DNA of 64,000 bases from Flavobacterium chungbukense (GCF_020805785.1 NZ_JAJGZV010000006.1:186001-250000), one strand, 5' to 3'. Counted from the stretch's first letter, positions 26,766 through 34,997 are shown. The notes: generated from the letters alone by a model not told the origin. Program-made: numbers and translations.

Positions 26766-28793
26766 ATGAGTGTTTTACTTTCAAAATTTATAACCAAACA
26801 TAACACCGCACCTTTTTCTCAAATTAAAATCGAAGATTATGTTCCTGCTTTCAAAGAAGGAATTGCTTTGGCTAAAGCTGAAATTGATGCAATCGTAAAT
26901 AATCCAGATGCGCCGACTTTTGAAAACACCATTGTGGCAATGGATTTTTCGGGCGATATTTTAGATCGTCTTTCTAGTATTTTCTTCAATTTAAATTCGG
27001 CAGAAACAAATGACGAAATGCAGAAAATTGCGCAGGAAGTTTCGCCTTTACTTTCAGAATTTGGAAATGACATTCGTTTAAACGCTGATTTATTTGCAAA
27101 AGTAAAAGCCGTTTACGATCAAAAAGAAAGTTTAGGTTTAAATCCTGAACAAACGACTTTATTAGATAAAAAATACAAAAGCTTTTCAAGAAACGGAGCA
27201 AATCTTCCAGAAGACAAGAAAAATCAATTAAGAGAAATCGACAAGGAATTATCGAAATTGAGTTTACAGTTTGGCGAAAATGTTTTGGCAGAAACCAACA
27301 ATTTCGAATTGCATTTGACTGACGAGAAAGATCTTTCTGGATTGCCTGAAGGTACAATCGAAGCAGCAAGATTATTAGCTAAAAATCAGGAAAAAGAAGG
27401 CTGGATTTTCACTTTAGATCATCCAAGTTATGTTCCGTTTTTGACTTATGCAGATAATCGTGAATTGCGCAAAAAAATGGCAATTGCATTTGGTGCAAAA
27501 GCATTTCAGAATAACGAATTCGACAATCAGGAAAATGTTTTAAAAATTGCTAAACTTCGTTTTGAAAGAGCTAATTTATTAGGTTATAAAACGCATGCAC
27601 ATTTTGTTCTGGAAGAAAGAATGGCAGAAAGTCCGGAGAAAGTTTTTTCTTTCCTGAATGATTTATTGGCAAAAGCAAAACCGGCGGCTCAAAAAGAATT
27701 TGCTGAATTAACTGCTTTCGCAAAAGAATTGGACGGAATTGAACAATTAGAAAAATGGGACGGTGCGTATTATTCTGAAAAATTAAAGCAGCAGCTTTTT
27801 AATTTAGATGATGAAAAACTGAAACCTTATTTTCAATTAGAAAAAGTATTAGACGGCGCTTTTACGGTTGCCAAAAAATTATACGGATTAACTTTTACGG
27901 AAGTTTTTGATATCGATAAATACCACGAAGAAGTTACAACTTATGAAGTTCGTGATGCTGATAATAATTTAGTTTCAATTTTCTATGCTGATTTTTTCCC
28001 AAGAAAAGGAAAAAGAAATGGCGCGTGGATGACTTCATTTAAATCACAATATGTAAAAGACGGCGTAAACGAAAGACCACATATTTCGAACGTTTGTAAC
28101 TTTACAAAACCAACAGAAACAAAACCTTCGTTATTGACTTTTAATGAAGTAACCACTTTATTTCACGAATTTGGACACGGTTTACACGGAATGTTAGCCG
28201 ATACGGTTTATCCAAGTTTATCTGGAACTTCTGTTTACTGGGATTTCGTAGAATTACCAAGTCAGATTATGGAAAACTGGTGTTACGAACCAGAAGCTTT
28301 GGCTTTATTCGCAAATCATTATGAAACGGGAGAAATTATTCCGATTGAATATGTGCAGAAAATTAAAGAAAGTGCGAGTTTTCAAGAAGGTTTGGCAACA
28401 TTGCGTCAATTAAGTTTTGGATTATTAGATATGGCTTGGCACGGACAAGATCCAACTAATATTACTGATTTAAAAGCATTCGAAACGGAACAATTTGCTA
28501 ATACACAATTGTATCCTGATGTTAAAGAAAATGCTATGAGTACAGCATTCTCTCATATTTTTCAAGGCGGATATTCTTCTGGATATTACAGCTACAAATG
28601 GGCAGAAGTTTTAGATGCCGATGCATTTGAATTTTTCCAAGAAAAAGGGATTTTCAACGAAGAAGTAGCGAAGAAATTCAAAGACAATGTCCTTTCTAAA
28701 GGTGGAACAGAACATCCTATGACTTTATACAAACGTTTCAGAGGACAAGAACCAAAACCTGAAGCTTTGTTGAAAAGAGCGGGATTGCTTTAA
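26766..28793 (+). CDS. M3 family zinc oligopeptidase (Dcp/OpdA-like)
   Basis: The 675-residue protein has the thimet-type zinc motif His467-Glu-Phe-Gly-His471, preceded by Phe and followed by Gly-Leu-His-Gly-Met. A downstream acidic ligand lies in a Glu-Leu-Pro-Ser-Gln segment. The long N-terminal helical domain begins Phe-Ser-Gln-Ile-Lys-Ile-Glu-Asp-Tyr, typical of peptidyl-dipeptidase Dcp and oligopeptidase A. No signal peptide is visible, so it probably degrades peptides in the cytoplasm. Dipeptidyl carboxypeptidase and oligopeptidase A cannot be separated by eye. Confidence 0.93.
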   Translation: MSVLLSKFITKHNTAPFSQIKIEDYVPAFKEGIALAKAEIDAIVNNPDAPTFENTIVAMDFSGDILDRLSSIFFNLNSAETNDEMQKIAQEVSPLLSEFGNDIRLNADLFAKVKAVYDQKESLGLNPEQTTLLDKKYKSFSRNGANLPEDKKNQLREIDKELSKLSLQFGENVLAETNNFELHLTDEKDLSGLPEGTIEAARLLAKNQEKEGWIFTLDHPSYVPFLTYADNRELRKKMAIAFGAKAFQNNEFDNQENVLKIAKLRFERANLLGYKTHAHFVLEERMAESPEKVFSFLNDLLAKAKPAAQKEFAELTAFAKELDGIEQLEKWDGAYYSEKLKQQLFNLDDEKLKPYFQLEKVLDGAFTVAKKLYGLTFTEVFDIDKYHEEVTTYEVRDADNNLVSIFYADFFPRKGKRNGAWMTSFKSQYVKDGVNERPHISNVCNFTKPTETKPSLLTFNEVTTLFHEFGHGLHGMLADTVYPSLSGTSVYWDFVELPSQIMENWCYEPEALALFANHYETGEIIPIEYVQKIKESASFQEGLATLRQLSFGLLDMAWHGQDPTNITDLKAFETEQFANTQLYPDVKENAMSTAFSHIFQGGYSSGYYSYKWAEVLDADAFEFFQEKGIFNEEVAKKFKDNVLSKGGTEHPMTLYKRFRGQEPKPEALLKRAGLL

Positions 28794-28800
28794 TATTTAA

Positions 28801-28808
28801 TATCTTTG
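28801..28808 (+). promoter_or_regulatory. -7 promoter box of the zeta-like kinase operon
   Basis: TATCTTTG begins 7 bp after the M3 peptidase stop codon. The following gene starts with TTG at 28825. No matching -33 was found. Confidence 0.45.
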
Positions 28809-28824
28809 TTTTATTATTTAAAAT

Positions 28825-29403
28825 TTGAAAGAAAAAAATCTATATATAATTGCGGGTTGTAATGGAGCTGGAAAAACAACAGCTTCATATACCATTCTGC
28901 CCGAAATATTAGATTGTAAGGAGTTTGTAAATGCTGACGAAATTGCAAAAGGATTATCTCCTTTTCAACCTGAAAAAGTAAGTTTTGAAGCAGGAAGGAT
29001 AATGCTTAATCGAATAGATGAATTATTTCACAAAGAAGTTGACTTTGCTTTTGAGACCACACTTTCTGCAAAAAGCTATCTCTCAATTGTAAAAAAAGCT
29101 CAAAATCAAGGTTATTTTGTAACATTAATTTTCTTTTGGCTTAGCTCAGTTGAATTAGCAAAACAAAGAGTAAAAATAAGAGTAAAAGAAGGCGGTCATA
29201 ATATACCTGAAGATGTCATCGAAAGAAGATATGAGAGAGGAATTAAAAATTTCTTTGAGATCTATCTTAATAATTGTGACAATGTAATGTTATTTGATAA
29301 TTCAAATAAGTTGCCAATATTAATTGCCGAAAAAGAAATGAACGAAGAAATTCAAATTATAGATCAAAACTTATTTAGTAAAATAAATAGCTTAAAATTA
29401 TGA
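28825..29403 (+). CDS. Zeta-toxin-like P-loop kinase
   Basis: The 192-residue protein has a Walker A Gly-Cys-Asn-Gly-Ala-Gly-Lys-Thr-Thr at 11-19. Val-Asn-Ala-Asp-Glu-Ile-Ala follows, then Phe-Glu-Thr-Thr-Leu-Ser and a basic Gly-His-Asn-Ile-Pro-Glu-Asp-Val-Ile-Glu-Arg-Arg-Tyr segment. These are the hallmarks of the zeta/PezT group, whose studied members phosphorylate UDP-N-acetylamino sugars. The start is a TTG, since no ATG precedes the P-loop. Its stop overlaps the ATG of a 53-residue ORF by an ATGA junction. That small product would be the candidate antitoxin, although classical epsilon/PezA genes lie upstream. A housekeeping kinase role is not excluded. Confidence 0.75.
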   Translation: MKEKNLYIIAGCNGAGKTTASYTILPEILDCKEFVNADEIAKGLSPFQPEKVSFEAGRIMLNRIDELFHKEVDFAFETTLSAKSYLSIVKKAQNQGYFVTLIFFWLSSVELAKQRVKIRVKEGGHNIPEDVIERRYERGIKNFFEIYLNNCDNVMLFDNSNKLPILIAEKEMNEEIQIIDQNLFSKINSLKL

Positions 29404-29561
29404 CAAAAGATAAAATTAAAGAGCTACAACATAAAATTGTGGAAGGTTTAAAAGTTTCTTCAAAAAAAATGATTGAAAGTAAAAAGAAATCTAACGGACA
29501 AATTGTGATTTATGCCGATGGAAAAATTCAGACAATAAATGCAATTGATATTAAAGAATAA
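29400..29561 (+). CDS. Small basic protein (53 residues), candidate partner of the zeta-like kinase
   Basis: ATG 29400-29402 overlaps the kinase stop (ATGA), and the stop at 29559-29561 overlaps the next ATG (TAATG). The predicted product is lysine-rich and helical over its first 33 residues. It then has a short beta-like tail (Gly-Gln-Ile-Val-Ile-Tyr-Ala-Asp-Gly-Lys-Ile-Gln-Thr). Tight coupling on both sides argues that it is translated. I recognise no family. Antitoxin function is inferred from position only. Confidence 0.6.
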   Translation: MTKDKIKELQHKIVEGLKVSSKKMIESKKKSNGQIVIYADGKIQTINAIDIKE

Positions 29562-30235
29562 TGCCTAGATCTAAATTGAAAAAATATTTTAAAATAGCCC
29601 TTTATCTCGTAATTATCGGATTAATTGCAATTGTTTCTGTAAACTACTACGTAAAAAATTCAACTAGAAAATACATTCATTACTCCATTAAAAAATTCCC
29701 TAAAAATGATGTCGGAATTATTTTTGGAGCAGGAATAAATGGTGATCAGCCAAGCAAATATTTAAAAGATCGTCTGGATGCCGGAATTATGCTTTGGAAA
29801 GCCAAACGCATCAATAAAATTTTACTTTCTGGAGATAACGGTCGCGAAGAATACGATGAATTAACTGTAATGAAAAATTACTGCTTCAATCATGGTGTTG
29901 ACACCACAAAAATATTTATTGATTATGCAGGTTTCGATACCTACTCTACCATGTATCGCGCGAAACACATTTTTAAGATTAAAAAAGCAACTTTAATTTC
30001 GCAGGAATATCATTTAAATCGTGCTATTTATATCGGACAAAAACTCGGAATTAAATCTGCTGGTTATTCTGCAAATCAAGGAGAATATTTGGGTTACAAT
30101 TATGTTCGGTTTAGAGAATACGGTTCGGTTTTTAAATCCTTTTTTGATGTTTTGAGAAATCGAGAACCTCGTTTTTTAGGTGGCGAAATCAATATTAATG
30201 GAGAATCGAATTATTCTAAAGAAGATAAAAGATAA
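29561..30235 (+). CDS. SanA/YdcF-type DUF218 protein
   Basis: The 224-residue protein has an N-terminal membrane anchor at about 12-30 and a DUF218 (ElyC/SanA/YdcF) domain. The Ile-Ile-Phe-Gly-Ala-Gly start strand, Leu-Leu-Ser-Gly-Asp-Asn-Gly and Phe-Asp-Thr-Tyr-Ser-Thr-Met-Tyr-Arg-Ala follow the SanA pattern. Relatives affect envelope barrier function and vancomycin sensitivity, but the biochemical activity is unknown. Its ATG overlaps the stop of the 53-residue ORF, making it the third gene of the kinase operon. A hairpin terminator follows. Confidence 0.85.
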   Translation: MPRSKLKKYFKIALYLVIIGLIAIVSVNYYVKNSTRKYIHYSIKKFPKNDVGIIFGAGINGDQPSKYLKDRLDAGIMLWKAKRINKILLSGDNGREEYDELTVMKNYCFNHGVDTTKIFIDYAGFDTYSTMYRAKHIFKIKKATLISQEYHLNRAIYIGQKLGIKSAGYSANQGEYLGYNYVRFREYGSVFKSFFDVLRNREPRFLGGEININGESNYSKEDKR

Positions 30236-30238
30236 ATA

Positions 30239-30268
30239 AAAGCCCGAAACATTTCTGTTTTGGGCTTT
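30239..30268 (+). terminator. Terminator shared by the SanA-like gene and hicB
   Basis: AAAGCCCGAAACA and TGTTTTGGGCTTT form a strong hairpin filling the whole gap between two convergent genes. Confidence 0.75.
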
Positions 30269-30619
30269 CTAATTTAAAATCTCTTCATGTTTGACTATAT
30301 AAGACAACGCTTCTTTTACAACTTCATTTAAATTCAATCCTTTTTTAACGCCTAACAGCGCTATTTTTTGGTGCAGTTCCTGAGAAACTCTTACATTAAA
30401 AGAACCTTTATAGGTTTTATCTGGAGCTTTATTCAATAATTTGCATGTCTCTAAATAATCTTCAACAGCTTCTTTAAAAGATGCTTCCAATTCGGCGACC
30501 GAAGAACCTTCAAAGGTTACTAAATCATTTATACCTTGAATTTTTCCAAAGAATATTTTATCGTCCGCAGAAAATTCTAAAGTCCCAATGTAGCCGTTAT
30601 ATTCTAAATAGTTTTTCAT
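30269..30619 (-). CDS. hicB: HicB-type antitoxin
   Basis: The 116-residue protein has an N-terminal HicB partial RNase-H-like fold (Ile-Gly-Thr-Leu-Glu-Phe then Gly-Lys-Ile-Gln-Gly-Ile-Asn-Asp). The C-terminus is a ribbon-helix-helix segment from about 70 (Phe-Asn-Val-Arg-Val-Ser-Gln-Glu-Leu-His). The start is ATG 30619, one base after the hicA stop; the longer in-frame extension would overlap hicA. It would neutralise HicA and repress the operon promoter. Confidence 0.9.
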   Translation of the reverse strand: MKNYLEYNGYIGTLEFSADDKIFFGKIQGINDLVTFEGSSVAELEASFKEAVEDYLETCKLLNKAPDKTYKGSFNVRVSQELHQKIALLGVKKGLNLNEVVKEALSYIVKHEEILN

Positions 30620-30620
30620 G

Positions 30621-30863
30621 TTACAATTCCAAATGTTCAATAATAATATCAAGCTGATATCCTTTCAAAACTTTTTGCGGATGTGGTTCGTGTAAACTTA
30701 TAATTTGTTTATTCTCATTTACAAACTTTCTTCTTGAACCTCCAGTTTTCCCTTGTGCAATTTGTTTATAGCCAAAGTGATTTATAACTTTCACCATTTC
30801 ATCCCAAGAAAAATCTTTTGGTTTTGATTTTAACTTTTCAATAAGTTTATCAATCTTACTCAT
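30621..30863 (-). CDS. hicA: HicA-type toxin
   Basis: The 80-residue toxin of the HicA mRNA-interferase family is encoded just before hicB in the canonical order. It has the small double-stranded-RNA-binding-like fold pattern: Phe-Ser-Trp-Asp-Glu-Met-Val-Lys-Val, a glycine turn Thr-Gly-Gly-Ser-Arg-Arg-Lys-Phe, then His-Glu-Pro-His-Pro. Many HicA toxins have histidine just after the Gly-Ser; here it is arginine, so the catalytic arrangement may differ. A possible -7 box TAAATTTG at 30865-30872 would give an almost leaderless transcript. Confidence 0.85.
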   Translation of the reverse strand: MSKIDKLIEKLKSKPKDFSWDEMVKVINHFGYKQIAQGKTGGSRRKFVNENKQIISLHEPHPQKVLKGYQLDIIIEHLEL

Positions 30864-31104
30864 ACAAATTTATAATTAAATCTTTAATCTGCAACTATAA
30901 TTTAGTTACAAATTAAATAACAATATAAAACTAAGAAAAATCTTTCAAACTATAAGTGTGTTTTAAAAAATTAAAATATCTTATCGAAGACAAATCATAA
31001 AAAAAGACCTGCAAATATTTTTGCAGGTCTTTTATCAAATGGTTTTAAATAAATCTATATTCTAAAGTCTATTTTCTTTTCTCTTTAATCTTGATTCTAT
31101 TTCT
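30864..31104. other. Intergenic region with a terminator
   Basis: 241 bp of AT-rich DNA between hicA and the antiporter gene. The only clear feature is the hairpin at 31003-31033. Confidence 0.5.
31003..31033. terminator. Strong hairpin downstream of the antiporter gene
   Basis: AAGACCTGCAAA pairs with TTTGCAGGTCTT, A-rich before and T-rich after, so it can work on both strands. It lies about 70 bp beyond the antiporter stop. Confidence 0.7.
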
Positions 31105-32367
31105 CTACTCTTTCTCCAAAACTCGTTTCGCCAATTTCCCAACAGTAAGTCCTTGTACTACAATTGAAAATAAAACTACTATATAAGTTACTTCAAGTAA
31201 AAGGTTTTTATATTCTCCTTCTGGCATTGAAAGTACTAAAGCAATAGAAACTCCACCACGAATTCCGCCCCAAACTAAAACCATCAGAGATCCTTTGTTG
31301 TAAGCAGATTTGATTCCGAAGAACTTAAAAATATCAAAGAATTTCCACGGTAAAACTATTGATGTTAATCTTGAAAACAATACTATAAAAATAGCTACGA
31401 AACCGGTTAGCAATTGTTTATTTAAATCTGGCAATAGCAATAACTCAAAACCAATAAATAAGAATAAAATTGCATTCAGAATCTCATCAATAAGTTCCCA
31501 GAATTTCCCTAAATAATCTTGTGTTATTTCGCTCATTGCAACTTTTTTACCGTAATTTCCAATAATCAATCCGGCAACAACCATCGCCAGCGGACTAGAA
31601 ACGTGTAAACTTTGAGCAATCAAAAATCCTCCCATTACAATAGAAAGTGTGATTAAAACTGAGACTTTATAATCGTCAATTTTCTTCATAACGTTTGATG
31701 CCGAAATCCCTAGAACAGCACCTAATAAAAGTCCGCCAATTCCTTCTTTTGCAAATAACCAAGCAATAGAACCAAAAGTCATATCAAATGTCGGGTCGGT
31801 TGCCATTTTCAAAACAACAGCAAACATCACTACGGCTACTCCATCATTAAATAGAGATTCACCAACGATTTTAGTTTCGATTCTTTTAGGAACTTTCGCT
31901 TCCTTTAAAACGCCCAAAACAACAATTGGATCGGTTGGAGAAATTAAGGTTCCAAAAACCAAACAAAATATATAAGGGATTTTTATTCCTAAAAGTGGTG
32001 CGATGTAAAAAAGTAAACCAGAAATTATTAGAGCTGACAATACTACACTTACTGTAGAATAAATCATAATGGGAACTTTTTGCTCTTTAAGATCTGCCAT
32101 ATTTACGTGAAGCGCTCCAGCGAACAAAAGAAAGTTCAACATTGCTCCCATTAGGATTTCGTTGAAATCAAATTCTTTTATTAAATCAAAAAAATGTTTT
32201 GTAGTTGCAGGAAAATAAGAATCTCCCAAAAGACGAATTCCAACGGAAACCAGCATCGCAATAATCATGATGCCGATCGTTCCTGGAAGTTTTAAAAATC
32301 TTAAATTTAAATAGGCGAAGAAAGAAGCCAGTACAATTAGTACCGAAAATGTGTAGTATAATTCCAT
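31105..32367 (-). CDS. CPA1-family Na+/H+ (cation:proton) antiporter
   Basis: The 420-residue integral membrane protein has about twelve hydrophobic helices. Family motifs include Ser-Pro-Thr-Asp-Pro-Ile-Val-Val-Leu-Gly in the ion-site helix and Gly-Glu-Ser-Leu-Phe-Asn-Asp-Gly-Val-Ala with the conserved Asp pair region. A late Trp-Gly-Gly-Ile-Arg-Gly-Gly-Val-Ser motif follows. It would export sodium or another cation in exchange for protons. It is divergent from the GbsR-type regulator gene and has its own -33/-7 promoter. Confidence 0.93.
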   Translation of the reverse strand: MELYYTFSVLIVLASFFAYLNLRFLKLPGTIGIMIIAMLVSVGIRLLGDSYFPATTKHFFDLIKEFDFNEILMGAMLNFLLFAGALHVNMADLKEQKVPIMIYSTVSVVLSALIISGLLFYIAPLLGIKIPYIFCLVFGTLISPTDPIVVLGVLKEAKVPKRIETKIVGESLFNDGVAVVMFAVVLKMATDPTFDMTFGSIAWLFAKEGIGGLLLGAVLGISASNVMKKIDDYKVSVLITLSIVMGGFLIAQSLHVSSPLAMVVAGLIIGNYGKKVAMSEITQDYLGKFWELIDEILNAILFLFIGFELLLLPDLNKQLLTGFVAIFIVLFSRLTSIVLPWKFFDIFKFFGIKSAYNKGSLMVLVWGGIRGGVSIALVLSMPEGEYKNLLLEVTYIVVLFSIVVQGLTVGKLAKRVLEKE

Positions 32368-32381
32368 AAATGTGATTTTTA

Positions 32382-32411
32382 CAAAAATAGCTGTATCATT
32401 AGTTAATCAAA
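32382..32411 (-). promoter_or_regulatory. Promoter of the antiporter gene
   Basis: On the minus strand TTTG (32411-32408), an 18-bp spacer, then TATTTTTG (32389-32382), 14 bp before the ATG. Confidence 0.6.
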
Positions 32412-32454
32412 AATTCAAGACTTGAATTAACATAACTTTATAATTCGTTAAATA

Positions 32455-32476
32455 ACTTTCAATTATTTTTGAAAGT
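32455..32476. promoter_or_regulatory. Putative operator 1 of the GbsR/MarR regulator
   Basis: Inverted repeat ACTTTCA-N8-TGAAAGT covering the -33 box of the regulator's own promoter. A copy with one change lies at 33036-33057. Autoregulation is inferred. Confidence 0.6.
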
Positions 32477-32499
32477 TTGAAAACTTTTACTTACATTTG
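32468..32499 (+). promoter_or_regulatory. Promoter of the GbsR/MarR regulator gene
   Basis: TTTG at 32468-32471, a 20-bp spacer, TACATTTG at 32492-32499; the ATG follows at 32504, so the leader is very short or absent. The -33 lies inside the inverted repeat at 32455-32476. Confidence 0.7.
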
Positions 32500-32503
32500 A
32501 CTC

Positions 32504-33007
32504 ATGGAATTCAAAGAAGCAAAAAATAAGTTTGTACAAACCTGGGGAGCATTAGGTTCTCAATGGGGAATTAATAAAACGATGGCACAGATCCACGCTT
32601 TATTAATGGTTTCGAACGAGCCTGTTTCTATGGAAGACATTATGGAAGAATTGCAGATTTCTCGTGGAAACGCCAGCATGAACTTAAGAGGTTTGATGGA
32701 TTGGGGAATTGTTTATAAAGAATACAAAGCCGGAGAAAGAAAAGAATTTTTCACGGCAGAAAAAGATTTAGACGAATTAGCAGTAAAAATTTCCAGAGAA
32801 AGAAGCAAAAGAGAAATCAAACCAACGCTGAAAATCTTAAAAGAAGTTTCGACTATTGAAGCAAAAGATTCGGCAGAAGAAAAACATTTTGTAGATCAAA
32901 CTACCAAATTGTACGATTTCGTTTTAAAAGCAGATAATATGCTGGATAAAATGACTGAATTTAATGATAACTGGTTGGGTAAATTGGTTATAAAAATGAT
33001 GAAATAA
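32504..33007 (+). CDS. GbsR/MarR-family transcriptional regulator
   Basis: The 167-residue winged-helix regulator opens with a Trp-Gly-rich helix followed by Thr-Met-Ala-Gln-Ile-His-Ala-Leu-Leu. The recognition region is Met-Glu-Glu-Leu-Gln-Ile-Ser-Arg-Gly-Asn-Ala-Ser-Met-Asn-Leu, the pattern of GbsR proteins. A coiled C-terminal dimerisation helix ends it. A 22-bp inverted repeat overlaps its promoter and recurs before the next gene, so it probably controls itself and the downstream membrane protein/DUF2071/DCC genes. Confidence 0.88.
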   Translation: MEFKEAKNKFVQTWGALGSQWGINKTMAQIHALLMVSNEPVSMEDIMEELQISRGNASMNLRGLMDWGIVYKEYKAGERKEFFTAEKDLDELAVKISRERSKREIKPTLKILKEVSTIEAKDSAEEKHFVDQTTKLYDFVLKADNMLDKMTEFNDNWLGKLVIKMMK

Positions 33008-33035
33008 ATCTTCAAACTAAAAAAATTTAACCCAA

Positions 33036-33057
33036 ACTTTCAATTATTTCTGAAAGT
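33036..33057. promoter_or_regulatory. Putative operator 2 of the GbsR/MarR regulator
   Basis: ACTTTCA-N8-TGAAAGT, identical to the copy at 32455-32476 except for one base in the spacer. It begins 28 bp after the regulator's stop and ends 18 bp before the next ATG. Confidence 0.6.
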
Positions 33058-33075
33058 TTAAAATAATCAATAACT

Positions 33076-33411
33076 ATGAAAAACGTTAATTACTTCAATT
33101 ATTTTTTTGTTGGATTCCCAGTATTCTTTTGTTTGCTCGCAACATTTAACATTGGCTTTATATCAATTGCAATGCTTGCACTAATACCTACTGGAATATT
33201 TCAAGTAATTATTGGAATAAAAATGTTAGTTGATGAACCTCAAGATAAAAATCTTAAAATATATGTAGTGAGTGTTTTTCTTTTCTTCATTTCCCTCGTA
33301 GTGATTTCTAAATTGGAGTTATATAATTTTTTAAACTATGTACTATTCGGAGTACCTCCAATACTAGCATTTTATCTATCAATATTAATCTATAAAAAAG
33401 CACACCAATGA
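33076..33411 (+). CDS. Small four-helix membrane protein, unrecognised
   Basis: The 111-residue protein is almost entirely hydrophobic and would span the membrane about four times, with short charged loops (Val-Asp-Glu-Pro-Gln-Asp-Lys-Asn-Leu-Lys between helices 2 and 3). No family is recognised. Its stop overlaps the DUF2071 start (ATGA), and the operator repeat lies immediately upstream, so it heads the putative regulated operon. Confidence 0.65.
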   Translation: MKNVNYFNYFFVGFPVFFCLLATFNIGFISIAMLALIPTGIFQVIIGIKMLVDEPQDKNLKIYVVSVFLFFISLVVISKLELYNFLNYVLFGVPPILAFYLSILIYKKAHQ

Positions 33412-34148
33412 ACTTCTTAAAAGCAGAATGGAAAAATTTAGCACTTTTCAATTATGCAGTTGATGCCGCAATTCTAGAAAAATATCTTCCCGCAGGAACT
33501 GAGATTGATATCTGGAACAACAAATGTTATGTTAGTCTGGTTGGATTTATGTTTAAAAACACCAAAGTTTTAGGATTGAAAGTTCCTTTTCATACCAATT
33601 TTGAAGAAGTGAATCTGAGATTTTATGTAAAACGTTTCGAAAATGGACAATGGAAACGTGGTGTGGTTTTTATTAAAGAAATTGTCCCTAAAAAAGCGAT
33701 CACTTTTATTGCTAACACTTTGTATCAGGAACATTATGAAACTCAGAAAATGAGACATGAAATCATCGAAAATAAAAATAGCAATACTTTCATTTATCAA
33801 TGGAAAAATGAAAAAGAATGGAACACAATTGAAATTGAAACCAAAAAAGATTTGAGTAAAATCGAAATGGATTCTGAAGCTGAATTTATTACAGAACATT
33901 ATTTCGGATATACTAAAATTGACGAAGAAACCACTTTTGAATATGAAGTGACACATCCAAGATGGGAACAATTTGAAGTTTTAAATCATCGAATTGATAT
34001 TGATTTCGAAAAAATTTACGGAACCGATTTTGGATTTCTTCAAACTCAAAAACCGACTTCAATTTTCTTGGCTAAAGGCTCAAAAATTGCAGTTAAAAAT
34101 AAAAGAAAAATTGAATTGATTCCTGTTCAGAAAGAATTATACGCATAA
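33408..34148 (+). CDS. DUF2071 (YqjF-like) protein
   Basis: The 246-residue soluble protein begins with Trp-Lys-Asn-Leu-Ala-Leu-Phe-Asn-Tyr and has Leu-Pro-Ala-Gly-Thr-Glu-Ile-Asp. Asn-Leu-Arg-Phe-Tyr-Val follows, matching the DUF2071 family (an acetoacetate-decarboxylase-like beta fold of unknown activity). It overlaps the upstream membrane protein by 4 bp, and the DCC-type gene follows after 27 bp, so the three are probably cotranscribed. Confidence 0.8.
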   Translation: MNFLKAEWKNLALFNYAVDAAILEKYLPAGTEIDIWNNKCYVSLVGFMFKNTKVLGLKVPFHTNFEEVNLRFYVKRFENGQWKRGVVFIKEIVPKKAITFIANTLYQEHYETQKMRHEIIENKNSNTFIYQWKNEKEWNTIEIETKKDLSKIEMDSEAEFITEHYFGYTKIDEETTFEYEVTHPRWEQFEVLNHRIDIDFEKIYGTDFGFLQTQKPTSIFLAKGSKIAVKNKRKIELIPVQKELYA

Positions 34149-34175
34149 AACTATTCATCTTTAAAACCAAAAATC

Positions 34176-34997
34176 ATGAAAACGTTAGAAAACCAAACCT
34201 TGCTTTATGATGAAGATTGTCCGCTTTGCAGTTTGTACACAACTGGATTTGTAAAAAGCGGCATGCTTGATGAAAACGGAAGAAAATCATATTGTCAATT
34301 ATCTACAGAAGAACAAAATTTTGTTGACTTGAAAAGAGCACCAAATGAAATTGCTTTAATCAATAATGAAACAAAAACGGTTACTTACGGAATTGATAGT
34401 TTGATAAAAGTGATTGGATTTTCTTTTCCGTTAATTGAAAAAATTGCGACAGTAAAACCAATTCATTTTATTCTTAAAAAACTTTATTCTTTTGTTTCTT
34501 TCAACCGAAAAGTAATTATTCCAGGAAATGTAAAAGAAGAAAACAAATTGCAATGTACTCCAGATTTCAATTATAAATACAGATTTCTATTTATCGGTTT
34601 TGCTTTGACATTGACGAGTTTTATTTTATTTGGATATTCTAATTTGATTCCGATTTTACCAAAATCTAATATTACCAGAGAAATTATTTTGGCTTTTGGA
34701 CAAATTGTTTTTCAAAGCTTATTCCTTTTCAAGTTCAACAAACAAGCTGTTATCAATTACGCAGGAAATTTAATGACGGTTTCTTTATTTGGAAGTTTAA
34801 CTTTAATGCCAATTTTAATTTTGAATCAGTTTTTCCAGCTTCCACAAACGATTATTTTAGGTTGGTTTGGAATGACGGTTTTGATTATGTTTTTGGAACA
34901 TTTTAGAAGAGTCAAAGTTCTAAAACTTCCTTTTTATTTATCTTTCACTTGGATTCTTTATCGAATTCTTGCTTTACTTTTAATTTTAAATATATAA
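34176..34997 (+). CDS. DCC-family (DUF393) thiol-disulfide-like membrane protein
   Basis: Of 273 residues, the first about 130 form the DUF393 domain with Tyr-Asp-Glu-Asp-Cys-Pro-Leu-Cys near residue 11, a thioredoxin-like CxxC pair. The C-terminal half has about four membrane helices. Family members are predicted oxidoreductases and often neighbour DUF2071 and epimerase genes, as here. It probably closes the operon that starts at 33076; a composite repeat follows. Confidence 0.8.
   Translation: MKTLENQTLLYDEDCPLCSLYTTGFVKSGMLDENGRKSYCQLSTEEQNFVDLKRAPNEIALINNETKTVTYGIDSLIKVIGFSFPLIEKIATVKPIHFILKKLYSFVSFNRKVIIPGNVKEENKLQCTPDFNYKYRFLFIGFALTLTSFILFGYSNLIPILPKSNITREIILAFGQIVFQSLFLFKFNKQAVINYAGNLMTVSLFGSLTLMPILILNQFFQLPQTIILGWFGMTVLIMFLEHFRRVKVLKLPFYLSFTWILYRILALLLILNI

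Noticed and set aside
26986..27369. Antisense frames inside the M3 peptidase, macroglobulin and other long genes
   Set aside because: They lack recognisable features and lie opposite strongly conserved coding sequence, so they are by-products of AT-rich codon use.
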